A stretch of DNA of 46,078 nucleotides from an uncultured Chloroflexota bacterium (GTDB lineage: Bacteria > Chloroflexota > Anaerolineae > Aggregatilineales > Phototrophicaceae): positions 1 through 46,078 of the forward strand of contig CAIPFY010000042.1 in the NCBI GenBank assembly GCA_903864435.1, written 5' to 3'. The notes below the pieces were generated by a model that was not told the origin of the DNA, made no database searches, and worked only from the letters and a program-made list of their open reading frames with translations. A program made the translations under genes and the position numbers. Of this stretch, positions 8,026 to 19,319 are shown one piece after another. Numbering within the stretch: the stretch's first letter is position 1; each line of letters starts with the position of its first letter.

Positions 8026-9738
8026 TTATGGCAGCATCAGGCGTAAAAATTCGGCTTCGGCTTCCACTGTCCACTCGCGCCCGTCCTTGAGTTTGGCATA
8101 CACCGTAGGCAGCGCATCCTTCAGGTTCTCAATCGGGGTCAGCGGGAAGTCCTTGATGTGCGGGAAAATGACCACCTTACCGGGGAAAGTGGCATCCTGC
8201 ACCGCCACCAGCCCATTGCGGAAGGCGCTGAGCGAACCCACCGCCGCCACCGCACGATTGCGGGAGAGAATACCGGCTTCACCTTGATCGAGCATCGAAC
8301 GCAAATCCTCGATAGTCGAGCCGGACTGACCGATCACGCGCACGCCGTTCAGGTAGGTGCTGCTCAGGTCATAGGCCGCCATCGTGCCACGCGCCACGCC
8401 CGCGAAAATGTTCATCACGCCATCTTTGGCGAGGAACGGCATCGAGTCCGCGATCAGTTTGGGAACGGGAGCCAGCATCACAATATCGTCAAAGCCTTCG
8501 GCCTGATATGCCGCCAGTTTTGCCGCATCTTCCGGGCGTGCCGGATTCAAGCAGATATACTCAATCTCGTTGGCCTGTGCCTCGCCCTTGAAACTTTCAT
8601 ACAGGTCTTGCAAACGATGATCGCTCACATCGGTGCAGATCACCTGCTTGGGGCCGTTCGGCACTTGCAGCGCCCGTTGAACGTGCATCCGTCCCATCGG
8701 GCCAGCCGCACCCACAAACCACGCCCGCCCGCCCGTCTTTAACGGCGAACGCACCGGCGCGGCGTTGTAGGCTTTGGCGATGTCGGGGTCTGTGCCGCCC
8801 ACATACACCCAGCGGTTGTAGTGAATGCGCCCAATATCCACCTGCGCCGAACGCGCCATCGGCTGATCGGCGATGATGGCGAACACCCCCGAATTGGCGA
8901 GGAACGGGCTGGCCGCTTCCAACGCCGCCACATCTGCGCCCAGCAGCACAATGTCGTCCACCTTCTCGACAGGCGGCGCGGACAAATTACTCACTGGCAC
9001 AGTTTCGATATGCAGCTCGGCGGCTTTCTGTTTCAACCACGCCTCGAACGCTGGCGGCAAACGGCTGTAGAGCAGTTTGGCGGGGTGCGAATCAGCGTCG
9101 AATCCGGCGCTGAGGGTATACGGGCGGCTGTCGTCCGCGCCCGAACCGATGATCCACGTCACGCCACCGGCCTTCAGGCTGGTGCGATAGTCTAACTGAT
9201 AGGCCGCGATCACACACGCCCAGGGTTCAGTCAGGGCGCTTTCGGCATAGCCTGTCGAAGAACGCACGCGCAGCAGGTAATTGCCTTCATCCCCGTTCAG
9301 CACGCGCTGGTCAATCTTGCCGTAGGTGGAGAAACCGCCTTCGATCTCATAGCCGTAGGCGTAACCCACGCCCTTCACGTACACATCGGCCTGAATGATG
9401 AAGCGGTCGCCCACCGCGTACTGACCGCGCAGGTTCTTGCCCACGCCCACAACGGTCATCGAAACTTCATGCCCCAGCACCACCGGCGACGAGCGCATAT
9501 TGCGGTAGATGCGCGGGTGTTCCTGCCCTAGCTTAATCACCTTGATGTCCGAAAAGCAGATACCGCAGGCGTCGTGCCGCACCAGCAGTTCATCCGCGCC
9601 AATGCTCGGCATCGGAATATCAATCGTCTGCCCCTCTTTGCCGAGGTTTTCCAGCCCCGCCCCGTACAGCGGCCAAATCGTATTGTGATCGGGCAGCGAC
9701 TCCGCGACCCGTTGGTAATCTACCAGTTTCTCTGTCAT
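8026..9738 (-). CDS. Medium-chain zinc-type dehydrogenase with a duplicated Rossmann unit
   Basis: A 570-residue protein, far longer than the usual 340-380 of medium-chain alcohol dehydrogenases. The N-terminal GroES-like domain has the catalytic-zinc residues in CGICFSD and LGHE, and ALTEPWACVIAAY. Two Rossmann-like segments follow: one beginning TWIIGSG (near residue 195) and ending with PFLANSGVFAIIAD and VYVGGTDPDIAKAY, and a second beginning AWFVGAAGPMGRMHVQRAL (near 340) and ending PFLAKDGVMNIFAG and VRVIGQSGSTIEDL. The first lacks a proper GxGxxG, so only the second is likely to bind NAD(P). The classical four-cysteine structural-zinc loop is not seen. The ATG at 9738 was chosen because AAGGAG precedes it at the right spacing; an in-frame ATG at 9774 would overlap the upstream gene. 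Possibly a sorbose-1-phosphate-reductase-like enzyme; substrate unknown. Confidence 0.8.
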   Translation of the reverse strand: MTEKLVDYQRVAESLPDHNTIWPLYGAGLENLGKEGQTIDIPMPSIGADELLVRHDACGICFSDIKVIKLGQEHPRIYRNMRSSPVVLGHEVSMTVVGVGKNLRGQYAVGDRFIIQADVYVKGVGYAYGYEIEGGFSTYGKIDQRVLNGDEGNYLLRVRSSTGYAESALTEPWACVIAAYQLDYRTSLKAGGVTWIIGSGADDSRPYTLSAGFDADSHPAKLLYSRLPPAFEAWLKQKAAELHIETVPVSNLSAPPVEKVDDIVLLGADVAALEAASPFLANSGVFAIIADQPMARSAQVDIGRIHYNRWVYVGGTDPDIAKAYNAAPVRSPLKTGGRAWFVGAAGPMGRMHVQRALQVPNGPKQVICTDVSDHRLQDLYESFKGEAQANEIEYICLNPARPEDAAKLAAYQAEGFDDIVMLAPVPKLIADSMPFLAKDGVMNIFAGVARGTMAAYDLSSTYLNGVRVIGQSGSTIEDLRSMLDQGEAGILSRNRAVAAVGSLSAFRNGLVAVQDATFPGKVVIFPHIKDFPLTPIENLKDALPTVYAKLKDGREWTVEAEAEFLRLMLP

Positions 9739-9760
9739 CGCATCGCTCCTTGTTCCCACA

Positions 9761-11104
9761 TCATCCAAGTTCAATCTTTGCCAGAATATCGGCTGGCGAC
9801 CATGCGCTTGTCAATCCCAGACCTGCAACCTGACCCGGACGCAGCACCCGTCCAGCGCGGGTGTAGAAATCGTTGCGATCACGGCGTTCCGGCAGATACC
9901 CCTTCGCCCATTCGCTCTGGAACCCCAGTCCAACCGCCCGCTGAAGCACGGTATGCCCGTAGATGAAATACGCGCCATCTATAAAGGCTTTTCGCACCGG
10001 CGCCAGTTCCGGTGCATCGAAGTCATCCACCAGTTTTTGCCCGTAGCTGTTCATCTCGGTGCCAATGTTCAGCGGCAGCGCGAACTCGTTCGCCATTTCC
10101 ACCACCGCGTACAGATGCTTCACTTTGATTTCGCGCTGTGCCGCATCCGCGATGTTCCAGTTGCGATCCGGCACAATGTTCAACGCCGCCGCGCCTTTGC
10201 CCACCAGCAGTTCCAGCAGTTCGGGCATGGCCTGTTCACCCGCCGAAGTGCCGTCCAACCATGTCACGCAGGGGATCGCGCCGCAGGCTTCGATCAACTG
10301 GTGAACGGGTTCCACCGTCGGGAATGACCCCGCATCCGGCTGCACATAGCCCACGCCGCCCTGCTTCATCAGCTTGGAGCGCACCGTGTTCTGCATCTTG
10401 GCGGCATCCATCAGCAGTTTGTCCATCTGCTCGTGTGGCACGCCTAGCTTCTCGCTCCAGAAAGCCGCCGCCCCGCCCTTTCGTTCGGCAGCGCGGAGGT
10501 ACGCGGTGACGATATGGCGCTCGGTGGCGTTGCCCGAAGGAGTCAGGGGGACAACATCTTTGTCATAGTCTAGCTTGACCGGATCGAGATAGGCATTCAC
10601 CCGCGCCACCAATTCACGGTTGCGCCGTGCTGCCCGCGCCCGCAAATCCGATAGAATCGGCGCGGCGGCGGCAGGTACGACGCTGGACGCAAACCCGATC
10701 CCCATGTGGTAATAAACACCCGGCTCACCGGGGGAGTTGATCTCGCGGGTGGCAAACTCCGGCACATACGCCCGCGTTTCCAGTCCGGCGCTGCCGCGCA
10801 CGCCGGCGCGGTCACAGGCGGCAAAAAACTCATCCACCGCGTCCAGCACATCAAAATCCACCATACCGATCAACGCGAACCCGTGCCGTTTCGCCAGCCA
10901 CGCCAGCGAAGTCGGCGAATGCCCGTAGGCGTTGAAACTGTAGAAGGTGTGACAGTGCATGTTGGCGATCTGTCGTTCCGGTTCCAGCAGCGCGGGGTCG
11001 GTGGCGGCCTGCGAAAGCAGCTCGCCTAACGCCCCGCGACGGATGTCGAGGTCAAAATCGTTCAGTTGGCTTTCGTAAGCGGTAATCCGGCTGTTGTCAA
11101 TCAT
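9761..11104 (-). CDS. PHP-domain metal-dependent phosphoesterase-like protein
   Basis: A 447-residue protein whose N-terminal half carries a PHP-type metal site: NMHCHTFYSFNAYG supplies the H-x-H pair near residue 49, followed by GMVDFDVLDAVDEF, a glutamate in GLETRAYVPEF and a histidine in YYHMGIGFAS. A distal TEMNSYGQ and FIYGHTVL segment may complete the site. PHP enzymes hydrolyse phosphoesters, for example in histidinol phosphatase. Here the protein lies 22 bp before the duplicated dehydrogenase and 41 bp after the TIM-barrel gene, in a sugar operon, so a sugar-phosphate phosphatase or lyase-like role is plausible but unproven. No signal peptide. The polymerase-linked PHP forms are excluded by length and context. 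Confidence 0.72.
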   Translation of the reverse strand: MIDNSRITAYESQLNDFDLDIRRGALGELLSQAATDPALLEPERQIANMHCHTFYSFNAYGHSPTSLAWLAKRHGFALIGMVDFDVLDAVDEFFAACDRAGVRGSAGLETRAYVPEFATREINSPGEPGVYYHMGIGFASSVVPAAAAPILSDLRARAARRNRELVARVNAYLDPVKLDYDKDVVPLTPSGNATERHIVTAYLRAAERKGGAAAFWSEKLGVPHEQMDKLLMDAAKMQNTVRSKLMKQGGVGYVQPDAGSFPTVEPVHQLIEACGAIPCVTWLDGTSAGEQAMPELLELLVGKGAAALNIVPDRNWNIADAAQREIKVKHLYAVVEMANEFALPLNIGTEMNSYGQKLVDDFDAPELAPVRKAFIDGAYFIYGHTVLQRAVGLGFQSEWAKGYLPERRDRNDFYTRAGRVLRPGQVAGLGLTSAWSPADILAKIELG

Positions 11105-11145
11105 GGTTACTTCACTTTTCGGTGTATGTCATTCTCAAAAGAAAC

Positions 11146-12324
11146 TTACAGCGACGCCACCAGCGTACTCAGCGACAGGCCATCTTCCGGCACGAATCGC
11201 CGCCAGTAGTCCGCTGTCTCGCGGATATTCTGGATGGTCTGTGCCGGACGCTCCGCAGTTTTGGCGAACACTTCAATCGTCAGCACGATCTCGCGCACAC
11301 GCGGCGGCGCACCTTCTTGCGGCGCGGCAGCATAGGCGGATTGCAGGGCGCGTAGCACCTTCTCAGGCAACACAATGCCGTTGGCGTTGGTCTTGGCGTT
11401 GAACGGCTGATGCCCCGAACTGCTGCCATCGGTTTGCTGCAAATGCACAATCGGGGAATACCCGCCCAGCACCCGCGCCCATTCATACAGATCGCCATCT
11501 TCCGACGCGGCGAACAGGTACGGGCGTTCTTCCACATAGGCCATCAGGCGCTGTGCAGCATCCGGCTCACTCAGCCAGTCCGCCGTCTCCGCGCCGCCCA
11601 GCCACAAATCAGGCACATGCTTACCCTGCCGCAGCGCCATCACGTACACGCCGATTTCAACACGTCCGGGGCGCAAATAGTGGCGCTGCCCCACCTGATG
11701 CCCCACATCCAGCGTCAGGTACAACGGCTGTCCGCCGCGCTTCTGCACTTCGCGCAGCAAGCGCAAACTGCCGTTGATCGTCCACGGCGGCTGATGCGGG
11801 CTGTACATCTGCTCCACCGACAGGGTGGGCAGTCCCACGCGGGCAGCCGTTTGTGCCAGTTCTGCCAACCGCCGGAACAGATCGGATTCCAGTTCAGCAT
11901 AGTGGCGCGGGTCAGCCAGAGTCGCCTGCGAGAACGCATGGCAGAAAAAGCCCAACCCCGCGCCCAATCCGGCAGCATTGGCGATCATCACATCCAGCCA
12001 GTTGTGCTGGATATGGTCGCGCACACGCGGGTCGGTATGCGTCAGGCCGAGCGTGGCATATGTGCCGTGTCCCGAATAGAAGTTCGCCACGCGCACGCCG
12101 GTTCGGGCGGAGGCTTCCGCCACTTTGTCCAGCCACGCCCGCAGCGCATCCGGCGGGGTATACAACGGGTCGCACTCGGTATCGGCGCTGGCTTCGACGG
12201 CGCGAATGCCCGCGTCGGCGGCGATCTGCATCCACTCCGCCGGTTCTATCCAGCGTTTGGAAGCAAAGCAGTTATCCACCGCCAGCGTAATGATCGGGTC
12301 GTATGCGGAACCTGTTTCGCTCAC
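11146..12324 (-). CDS. Xylose-isomerase-like TIM-barrel sugar isomerase/epimerase
   Basis: A 392-residue AP-endonuclease-2/xylose-isomerase-like TIM barrel. Segments expected for the metal site are visible: LSVEQMYSPHQPPW (Glu), LTLDVGHQ (Asp and His), a Gln/Asp pair in HLQQTDG and the late LTIEVFAK (Glu). Such proteins interconvert keto and aldo sugars or their phosphates. The GTG at 12324 is taken as the start because it follows a G-rich ribosome site (GGGGGGAAG). The in-frame ATG at 12381 lies inside the stem of the terminator behind the E1 gene and would add 19 residues of no family character. It is probably expressed by read-through of that terminator, since only 42 bases separate the two. 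Substrate unknown; tetrulose- or ketose-phosphate epimerases are candidates. Confidence 0.72.
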   Translation of the reverse strand: MSETGSAYDPIITLAVDNCFASKRWIEPAEWMQIAADAGIRAVEASADTECDPLYTPPDALRAWLDKVAEASARTGVRVANFYSGHGTYATLGLTHTDPRVRDHIQHNWLDVMIANAAGLGAGLGFFCHAFSQATLADPRHYAELESDLFRRLAELAQTAARVGLPTLSVEQMYSPHQPPWTINGSLRLLREVQKRGGQPLYLTLDVGHQVGQRHYLRPGRVEIGVYVMALRQGKHVPDLWLGGAETADWLSEPDAAQRLMAYVEERPYLFAASEDGDLYEWARVLGGYSPIVHLQQTDGSSSGHQPFNAKTNANGIVLPEKVLRALQSAYAAAPQEGAPPRVREIVLTIEVFAKTAERPAQTIQNIRETADYWRRFVPEDGLSLSTLVASL

Positions 12325-12366
12325 TGGCTTCCCCCCTGCTGAATGCGTTCTTGTTGAACAAAACAA

Positions 12367-12399
12367 ATAGAGGGCAGTCATCCACTGACCGCCCTCTAT
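12367..12399 (-). terminator. Intrinsic terminator behind the E1 gene, inside the operon
   Basis: Arms 12367-12380 and 12386-12399 pair over 14 bp (one G-U wobble on the minus-strand RNA) around a five-base loop GTGGA, and are followed on the minus strand by the T-rich tract TTGTTTTGTT. It begins 14 bases after the E1 stop. Because further pathway genes follow in the same direction with no clear promoter in between, it may act as a partial terminator. Confidence 0.85.
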
Positions 12400-12412
12400 A
12401 AATGCGATTCGC

Positions 12413-14869
<2,457 letters not shown>

Positions 14870-14939
14870 GCGATCTTCCTTTGGTGATCCCCTGCAATAA
14901 GGCGTGAGCGCAACCGCGCCCCGCGCCGATCAGTACGAT

Positions 14940-16259
14940 TTAGAGAGCCAGCAGCACATCCAACTGTGCCAGATTGCGGCACAACGCCTGCAAGAAACGA
15001 GCGCCCGGTGCGCCGTCCACGACCTGATGGTTAATGGTGATGGACAGGTTAAGATGCGGCACAAACTCCACACCCTCGTCGCTATCCACCGCTTTCAGGC
15101 TGATGCCGCCCACACCCAGAATGGCGACCTGCGGCGGGTTCAAAATCGGCGTGAACGTTTCGATGCCCAGACTGCCGAGGTTGGTGACGGTGAACGTGCC
15201 GCCGTTCAACTCGTCAGGACTCATCTTGCCCGTCTGTGCAGCATCCGCCAACCGCCGTGCCTCCGCCGAAATCTGCTTCAGGCTCAGGCGGTGTGCGCCG
15301 CGAATGACCGGAACCAGCAGGCCGCGTGGCGTATCTACCGCGAATCCCAGATTGACATCGCGGTGCTGGGCAATCGAATCGCCTGTAAACAGCGCGTTCA
15401 CATCCGGGAAGTTGGGCAGCGTGCGCGACACGGTGAACAGGATCAGATCGTTGATTGTGACCTTCCGCAGCCCCAGTTCTTCGCTGCTTTCCTTCAGGCG
15501 GGCGCGGTAGGATTGCAGCGCCACCGCCTCCGCCGAGGTGTTCATGGTCAACTGCGCAGTGGTCTGCATCGAGGCCAGCATCCGTTCGGAGATGATCTTG
15601 CGCGTCCCCTTCAGCGGGATCACCGTCACCTCGTCGTCGGCAACAACAGGTGTAGCCGCCGCAGGTGCAGCCGACGGTTGCAAATCTTTGGAGGTAATGC
15701 GCCCGCCCACGCCCGAAGGCGCAACGAAATCGCCCGCCTCGACCATCGAACGCGCCAGCGGCGTCAGCTTGGGACGGTTGACCAGCGCGGCCTGCACATC
15801 GCGTTCGATGATGCGCCCGCCGGGGCCAGTCCCCGCCACGCCTTCGATTTCCACCTCTTTGCGCTCCGCCAAATGACGGGCGCGGGGCGAAATCCCCACA
15901 AAATCGCTAACCGGAGCCGCCGCGCTGACCGCCACAGTCGCAACGGGTACAACCGCCACAGCCGGGGCAGGTGCAGCCGCAGGTGCGGCACTGGCCGGAC
16001 GCAGGGCGCTGACATCCTCGCCCGCTTCCCCGATGGCGGCGATGGGAGTCATCACCGGCACATCATCGCCCGCCGCGAAAAAAATGTCCAACACTGTACC
16101 GGCTGCGGGACTCTCGACATCAATCGTGGCCTTGTCGGTTTCGATCTCGCAAATGGCCTCGCCCTGCGAAATCGAATCGCCCTTTTTCTTTTTCCACGTA
16201 ACGATGACCGAGCTTTCGACGCTATTTCCCAGCTTAGGCATAACAATGGCAGTCGCCAT
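14940..16259 (-). CDS. Dihydrolipoamide acyltransferase (E2) of a 2-oxoacid/acetoin dehydrogenase complex
   Basis: A 439-residue E2. Residues 1-78 form a lipoyl domain with the lipoylation lysine in ETDKATIDV. After an Ala-Pro-Val-rich linker comes a peripheral subunit-binding domain ([19 protein letters not shown] with [13 protein letters not shown]), and then a second, more divergent one ([13 protein letters not shown] with [11 protein letters not shown]). The catalytic domain (about 210-439) ends with the acyltransferase signature [13 protein letters not shown], in which His and Asp-Gly are intact. It transfers the acyl group from E1 to CoA. Upstream is a 173-bp gap with a TACAAT -10 and an overlapping palindrome. 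GAGG lies ten bases before the ATG. Two binding domains in one E2 are less common than one; both could hold E1 and E3. Confidence 0.9.
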   Translation of the reverse strand: MATAIVMPKLGNSVESSVIVTWKKKKGDSISQGEAICEIETDKATIDVESPAAGTVLDIFFAAGDDVPVMTPIAAIGEAGEDVSALRPASAAPAAAPAPAVAVVPVATVAVSAAAPVSDFVGISPRARHLAERKEVEIEGVAGTGPGGRIIERDVQAALVNRPKLTPLARSMVEAGDFVAPSGVGGRITSKDLQPSAAPAAATPVVADDEVTVIPLKGTRKIISERMLASMQTTAQLTMNTSAEAVALQSYRARLKESSEELGLRKVTINDLILFTVSRTLPNFPDVNALFTGDSIAQHRDVNLGFAVDTPRGLLVPVIRGAHRLSLKQISAEARRLADAAQTGKMSPDELNGGTFTVTNLGSLGIETFTPILNPPQVAILGVGGISLKAVDSDEGVEFVPHLNLSITINHQVVDGAPGARFLQALCRNLAQLDVLLAL

Positions 16260-16303
16260 GAGAAATAATCCTCAAATGATACAAATTGAAAGCAAACGAA
16301 AGA

Positions 16304-16330
16304 ATTTGCTAAACATTAATTGTAGCAAAT
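16304..16330 (-). promoter_or_regulatory. Palindromic operator candidate overlapping the -10 of the E2-E1 promoter
   Basis: Perfect arms ATTTGCTA (16304-16311) and TAGCAAAT (16323-16330) are separated by 11 bases. On the minus strand a TACAAT hexamer (16319-16324) lies within this element, about 60 bases before the E2 start. A -35 is not obvious (a TTTTGT lies 17 bases upstream). A dimeric repressor bound here would block the promoter. The rest of the gap 16260-16432 shows nothing else. Confidence 0.5.
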
Positions 16331-16432
16331 GCAACCAAAACACAAAAGCACCAATCCATAACCAAGTAGCGCCATGTATTGTTAATATCGCGTAATAACA
16401 GGTGGACAGCTTATCGTCCGGTCATCAGCGCG

Positions 16433-17404
16433 TCAAGGTCGAAGCAGCACTTTCAACACGCCCCGCCCCGCCGCATGGTCGAAAGCCGTTTCCGCCTCGT
16501 CCAGCGGGTAGATGCGTTCGGTCATCGTTCGCACATCCACCGCGCCGCTGGCGAGCAAACGCAGCGCCGGCGCGAACGGCCCGCAGCGGCTGCCGATCAC
16601 GCGCAGTTCATCCACCACGATGCGCGTCAGGTTGGCAACAGGAACATCGGCATACGTGCTTTTGAGCAGAATCGTCCCACGCGGGCGCACGATGTCCAGC
16701 GCGGCGGCGAACCCTTCGGCGTTGCCCGTGCAATCCACCACCACATCGGCGCTGGCCGGCGCGATGCGCGTCTCCCACGCCACCTTGCTCAGGTCAACCG
16801 CTTCGATGCCCCACGCCGACAGACAGGCCAGCGAACGCGCCTGCCGCGCCAGCACAATCAACTCGCAGCCGATTTGCTTCAGCACTTGTGCGCACAGCAG
16901 CCCCAACTTACCCGCGCCGATCAGCACCACCCGCTGACTGGGCTGAATCGGCACGCATTCCAGAATTTGCAGCGCGGCGGCCAGCGGTTCGGTGAATACC
17001 GCCGCCTCGTCCGAAATGGAATCCGAGACGGCGTGTAAATTGTGGATGGGCAAGCGCATATAATCCGCGAACGCGCCCGGATAGTCCACAATCCCCAGTG
17101 CGCGGCGCTGGTGGCACTGGCTGGCGACCCCTGTGCGGCACAAATCGCACTGACTGCAACCGATGTTAATCTCGCCCACCACGCGCTGTCCGGCGTGCCA
17201 CGCGCCGGTATCTTCGACCAGTTCGGCTACAAACTCATGACCGAGAATCCCCTGAAAGCCTTTGTAGCCGCGCACCACCTCCAGATCGGTCTGGCAAATA
17301 CCCGCCAGCCGCACCTTCATTCGCGCATCATTCACTTCCAGCAGGGGTTCCGGCTCGTCATGAACCAGCCGCAGCCCGTCACCATCCAACCGCAAAGCAC
17401 GCAT
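16433..17404 (-). CDS. Zinc-dependent alcohol (polyol) dehydrogenase, Tdh/sorbitol dehydrogenase type
   Basis: A 323-residue medium-chain dehydrogenase with both zinc sites visible: the catalytic-zinc residues in AGICQTDLEV and LGHEF, and the structural-zinc cysteines in GCSQCDLCRTGVASQC near residues 83-98. The Rossmann motif is VVLIGAGKLGLLCAQVL near 160. The length is slightly short for the family (about 340). It oxidises a secondary alcohol of a sugar, polyol or amino acid with NAD(P). AAGGAAG precedes the ATG. It starts 13 bp after the GH3 gene and ends 173 bp before E2, so it may sit on the first transcript of the sugar region. Exact substrate unknown. Confidence 0.85.
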   Translation of the reverse strand: MRALRLDGDGLRLVHDEPEPLLEVNDARMKVRLAGICQTDLEVVRGYKGFQGILGHEFVAELVEDTGAWHAGQRVVGEINIGCSQCDLCRTGVASQCHQRRALGIVDYPGAFADYMRLPIHNLHAVSDSISDEAAVFTEPLAAALQILECVPIQPSQRVVLIGAGKLGLLCAQVLKQIGCELIVLARQARSLACLSAWGIEAVDLSKVAWETRIAPASADVVVDCTGNAEGFAAALDIVRPRGTILLKSTYADVPVANLTRIVVDELRVIGSRCGPFAPALRLLASGAVDVRTMTERIYPLDEAETAFDHAAGRGVLKVLLRP

Positions 17405-17417
17405 TCCAACTTCCTTT

Positions 17418-18923
17418 TCACGTCAAACCGGGAATACGGCAGGGTAGCCGCCCCTGCGCTTCAATCTCGCCGCACAGCAGCCGCGCAACCGCCTCAATCG
17501 CCACCGGACGAACGCTGTAGCAGCACACATAATCCTCGATCATCGGGAACGCAGTCAAATCATACGGCGTTCGCAGCGCCACGACCAGCGGCTTTTGTCC
17601 GCGTTCGTGCAGCGCCCGCACCAGCGCCGCCTGTGACGGGTCGCGTTCCGCTAGAATGGTTCCCACCACCACCGCGTCGTAGCCCACCACCGCCTCCAGC
17701 AGGCCGCGCACCACCGCGTCGTCCGCGTTCATCGGCAGTTCAAAGCCCGTCGCGTTCAAGCCGCGCTGTTGCAACGCCTCAGCCAGATATATCCGCACTT
17801 CAGACGAGGTATCCGCCGGAGTCAGGTCAGCGGGTTTGACTGTCACCACCGCCACTCGCTGTCCGGCCTGTACCCGCAGCCGTCCGTCCCCGCGCACCAC
17901 CGTAATCGCCCGATCCGCGATTTGCTGCGCGATTTGCTGATGTTCCTCGCAGCCCACCGCCGACAGCGGCGGCACATCCGTCGGCAGCGTTTCGCGCAGG
18001 GCATGAATACGCGCCGCCGATTCAGGCCGCAGCACGGACTCCAGCGTGCGCCCCAACGCCAACTGATCGGGCAGATGACCGAGTAGCGCCAGATCAACAC
18101 CGGCTTCCAGCGCCGCCCGCACACTCGGCTCTGCACCAAACTGCGCAACCGCGTGCATATCCATCGCGTCAGTCACGATCAGCCCGTTAAATCCCATCTG
18201 TCCGCGCAGCAAATCGGTCAGAATCCGCCGCGAGAGCGTGGCGGGAAGCTGCGGGTCAGGCTCCATCGCCGGAAACAACACATGGGCGCTCATGATAGCC
18301 GGCACACCTGCCGCTATCGCCTCCCGAAACGGGTAAAGTTCCACCTGTTCCACCCGCGTCAGTGGATGGTTCACGCTGGGCGCACCGAAATGCGTATCGC
18401 TATCCACATCGCCATGACCGGGGAAATGTTTGGCAGTCGCCACCACGCCCGCCGCCGTCAACCCGCGCACCAGCGCCAGCCCCAACCCGGTCACAAGCGC
18501 CGGGTCTTCGCCAAACGAGCGCGTGCCGATCACCGGATTCGCCGGATTGATGTTCACATCCAGCGACGGCGCAAAATCCATGTTGATTCCCAGTGCCAGC
18601 AATTCGCGCCCCAGCACCCAACCGGCACGCTCCGCCAGTTCCGGCGAATGCGCCGCGCCCAACGCCATATTCCCCGGCAGTTCGGTCGCCCCTTCCATGA
18701 CGGCCATCAACTGACCGCCCTCTTGGTCTATGCCGATCAGCGGCGGCGGCTGACCGCCCCGTAGCGCCGCCTGATGCAGCGCGGTGGTCAGATCGCGCAG
18801 TTGAACCAGCGATTCGACGTTGTAACGGAACAGGCAAAATGCACCGACCTCACCGCGCTCGACGGCAGCAAGAAAATCGGCAGGCGGCATCAAGCCGTAG
18901 AAACTGTGCATGAGCTGGATCAT
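17418..18923 (-). CDS. Glycoside hydrolase family 3 beta-N-acetylhexosaminidase-like
   Basis: A 501-residue GH3 enzyme of the NagZ type. The N-terminal TIM barrel (about 1-330) shows GIDQEGGQL, MDFAPSLDVNINP with NPVIGTRSFGEDP, the loop AKHFPGHGDVDSDTHFG (Lys-His and the catalytic His of NagZ-type members) and the nucleophile aspartate in VTDAMDMHAV. A C-terminal domain of about 160 residues (ITVVRGDGRL to the end) goes beyond the single-domain Gram-negative NagZ and resembles the longer two-domain form. No signal peptide is seen, so it may act in the cytoplasm on imported muropeptide or N-acetylhexosamine glycosides. It is the first gene of the minus-strand sugar region. The 5' end has no strong Shine-Dalgarno but carries two direct repeats just before the ATG. 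Confidence 0.85.
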   Translation of the reverse strand: MIQLMHSFYGLMPPADFLAAVERGEVGAFCLFRYNVESLVQLRDLTTALHQAALRGGQPPPLIGIDQEGGQLMAVMEGATELPGNMALGAAHSPELAERAGWVLGRELLALGINMDFAPSLDVNINPANPVIGTRSFGEDPALVTGLGLALVRGLTAAGVVATAKHFPGHGDVDSDTHFGAPSVNHPLTRVEQVELYPFREAIAAGVPAIMSAHVLFPAMEPDPQLPATLSRRILTDLLRGQMGFNGLIVTDAMDMHAVAQFGAEPSVRAALEAGVDLALLGHLPDQLALGRTLESVLRPESAARIHALRETLPTDVPPLSAVGCEEHQQIAQQIADRAITVVRGDGRLRVQAGQRVAVVTVKPADLTPADTSSEVRIYLAEALQQRGLNATGFELPMNADDAVVRGLLEAVVGYDAVVVGTILAERDPSQAALVRALHERGQKPLVVALRTPYDLTAFPMIEDYVCCYSVRPVAIEAVARLLCGEIEAQGRLPCRIPGLT

Positions 18924-18928
18924 GTTTT

Positions 18929-18960
18929 ACACTTTCAAAATGAACGACACACTTTCAAAA
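18929..18960 (-). repeat. Two 12-bp direct repeats before the GH3 start codon
   Basis: ACACTTTCAAAA occurs at 18929-18940 and again at 18949-18960, exactly 20 bp apart (about two helical turns). Read on the minus strand both copies are TTTTGAAAGTGT and the second ends five bases before the GH3 ATG. The spacing suggests a protein-binding site in the leader. Confidence 0.5.
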
Positions 18961-19290
18961 CTCAGTAAATATAACAATAAGTATAAAAAACACCATCATG
19001 TTACTAGCAAAAGGGAAGGGAAATAAAAATCACGGGTCAAATTACGATGTAACAACTCTGCATCATTATTTATGAAAAATTCATAATTAGAACATTTTTT
19101 CTTTAAAAATCTACCATTAAAGAACATCTGAGCGCAATTTCGGGCAAAAAATCGCAGTGTTATTTCTATCAATTACAATATATCGCCATCGTCACAACTA
19201 TTCCTTTATTCTCTTTGCAAAACCCCGATGTTGTAATGAGAATATTCATATATTCAACTCCTCATTAATTCAATTCCCGCTCTGACATCA

Positions 19291-19319
19291 TTGTCTTTTT
19301 ACGAATCATCGGCTACGAT
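19291..19319 (+). promoter_or_regulatory. Candidate promoter of the TIR-NACHT-HEAT gene
   Basis: TTGTCT (19291-19296), a 17-base spacer and TACGAT (19314-19319) lie about 60 bases before the start codon at 19382. Four of six positions match at the -35 and five of six at the -10 in a sigma70 reading, counting hexamers by eye. Confidence 0.45.

Noticed and set aside
12325-12381. ATG 12381 as start of the TIM-barrel gene
   Set aside because: It lies in the stem of the E1 terminator and adds 19 residues without family similarity; GTG 12324 has a ribosome site.
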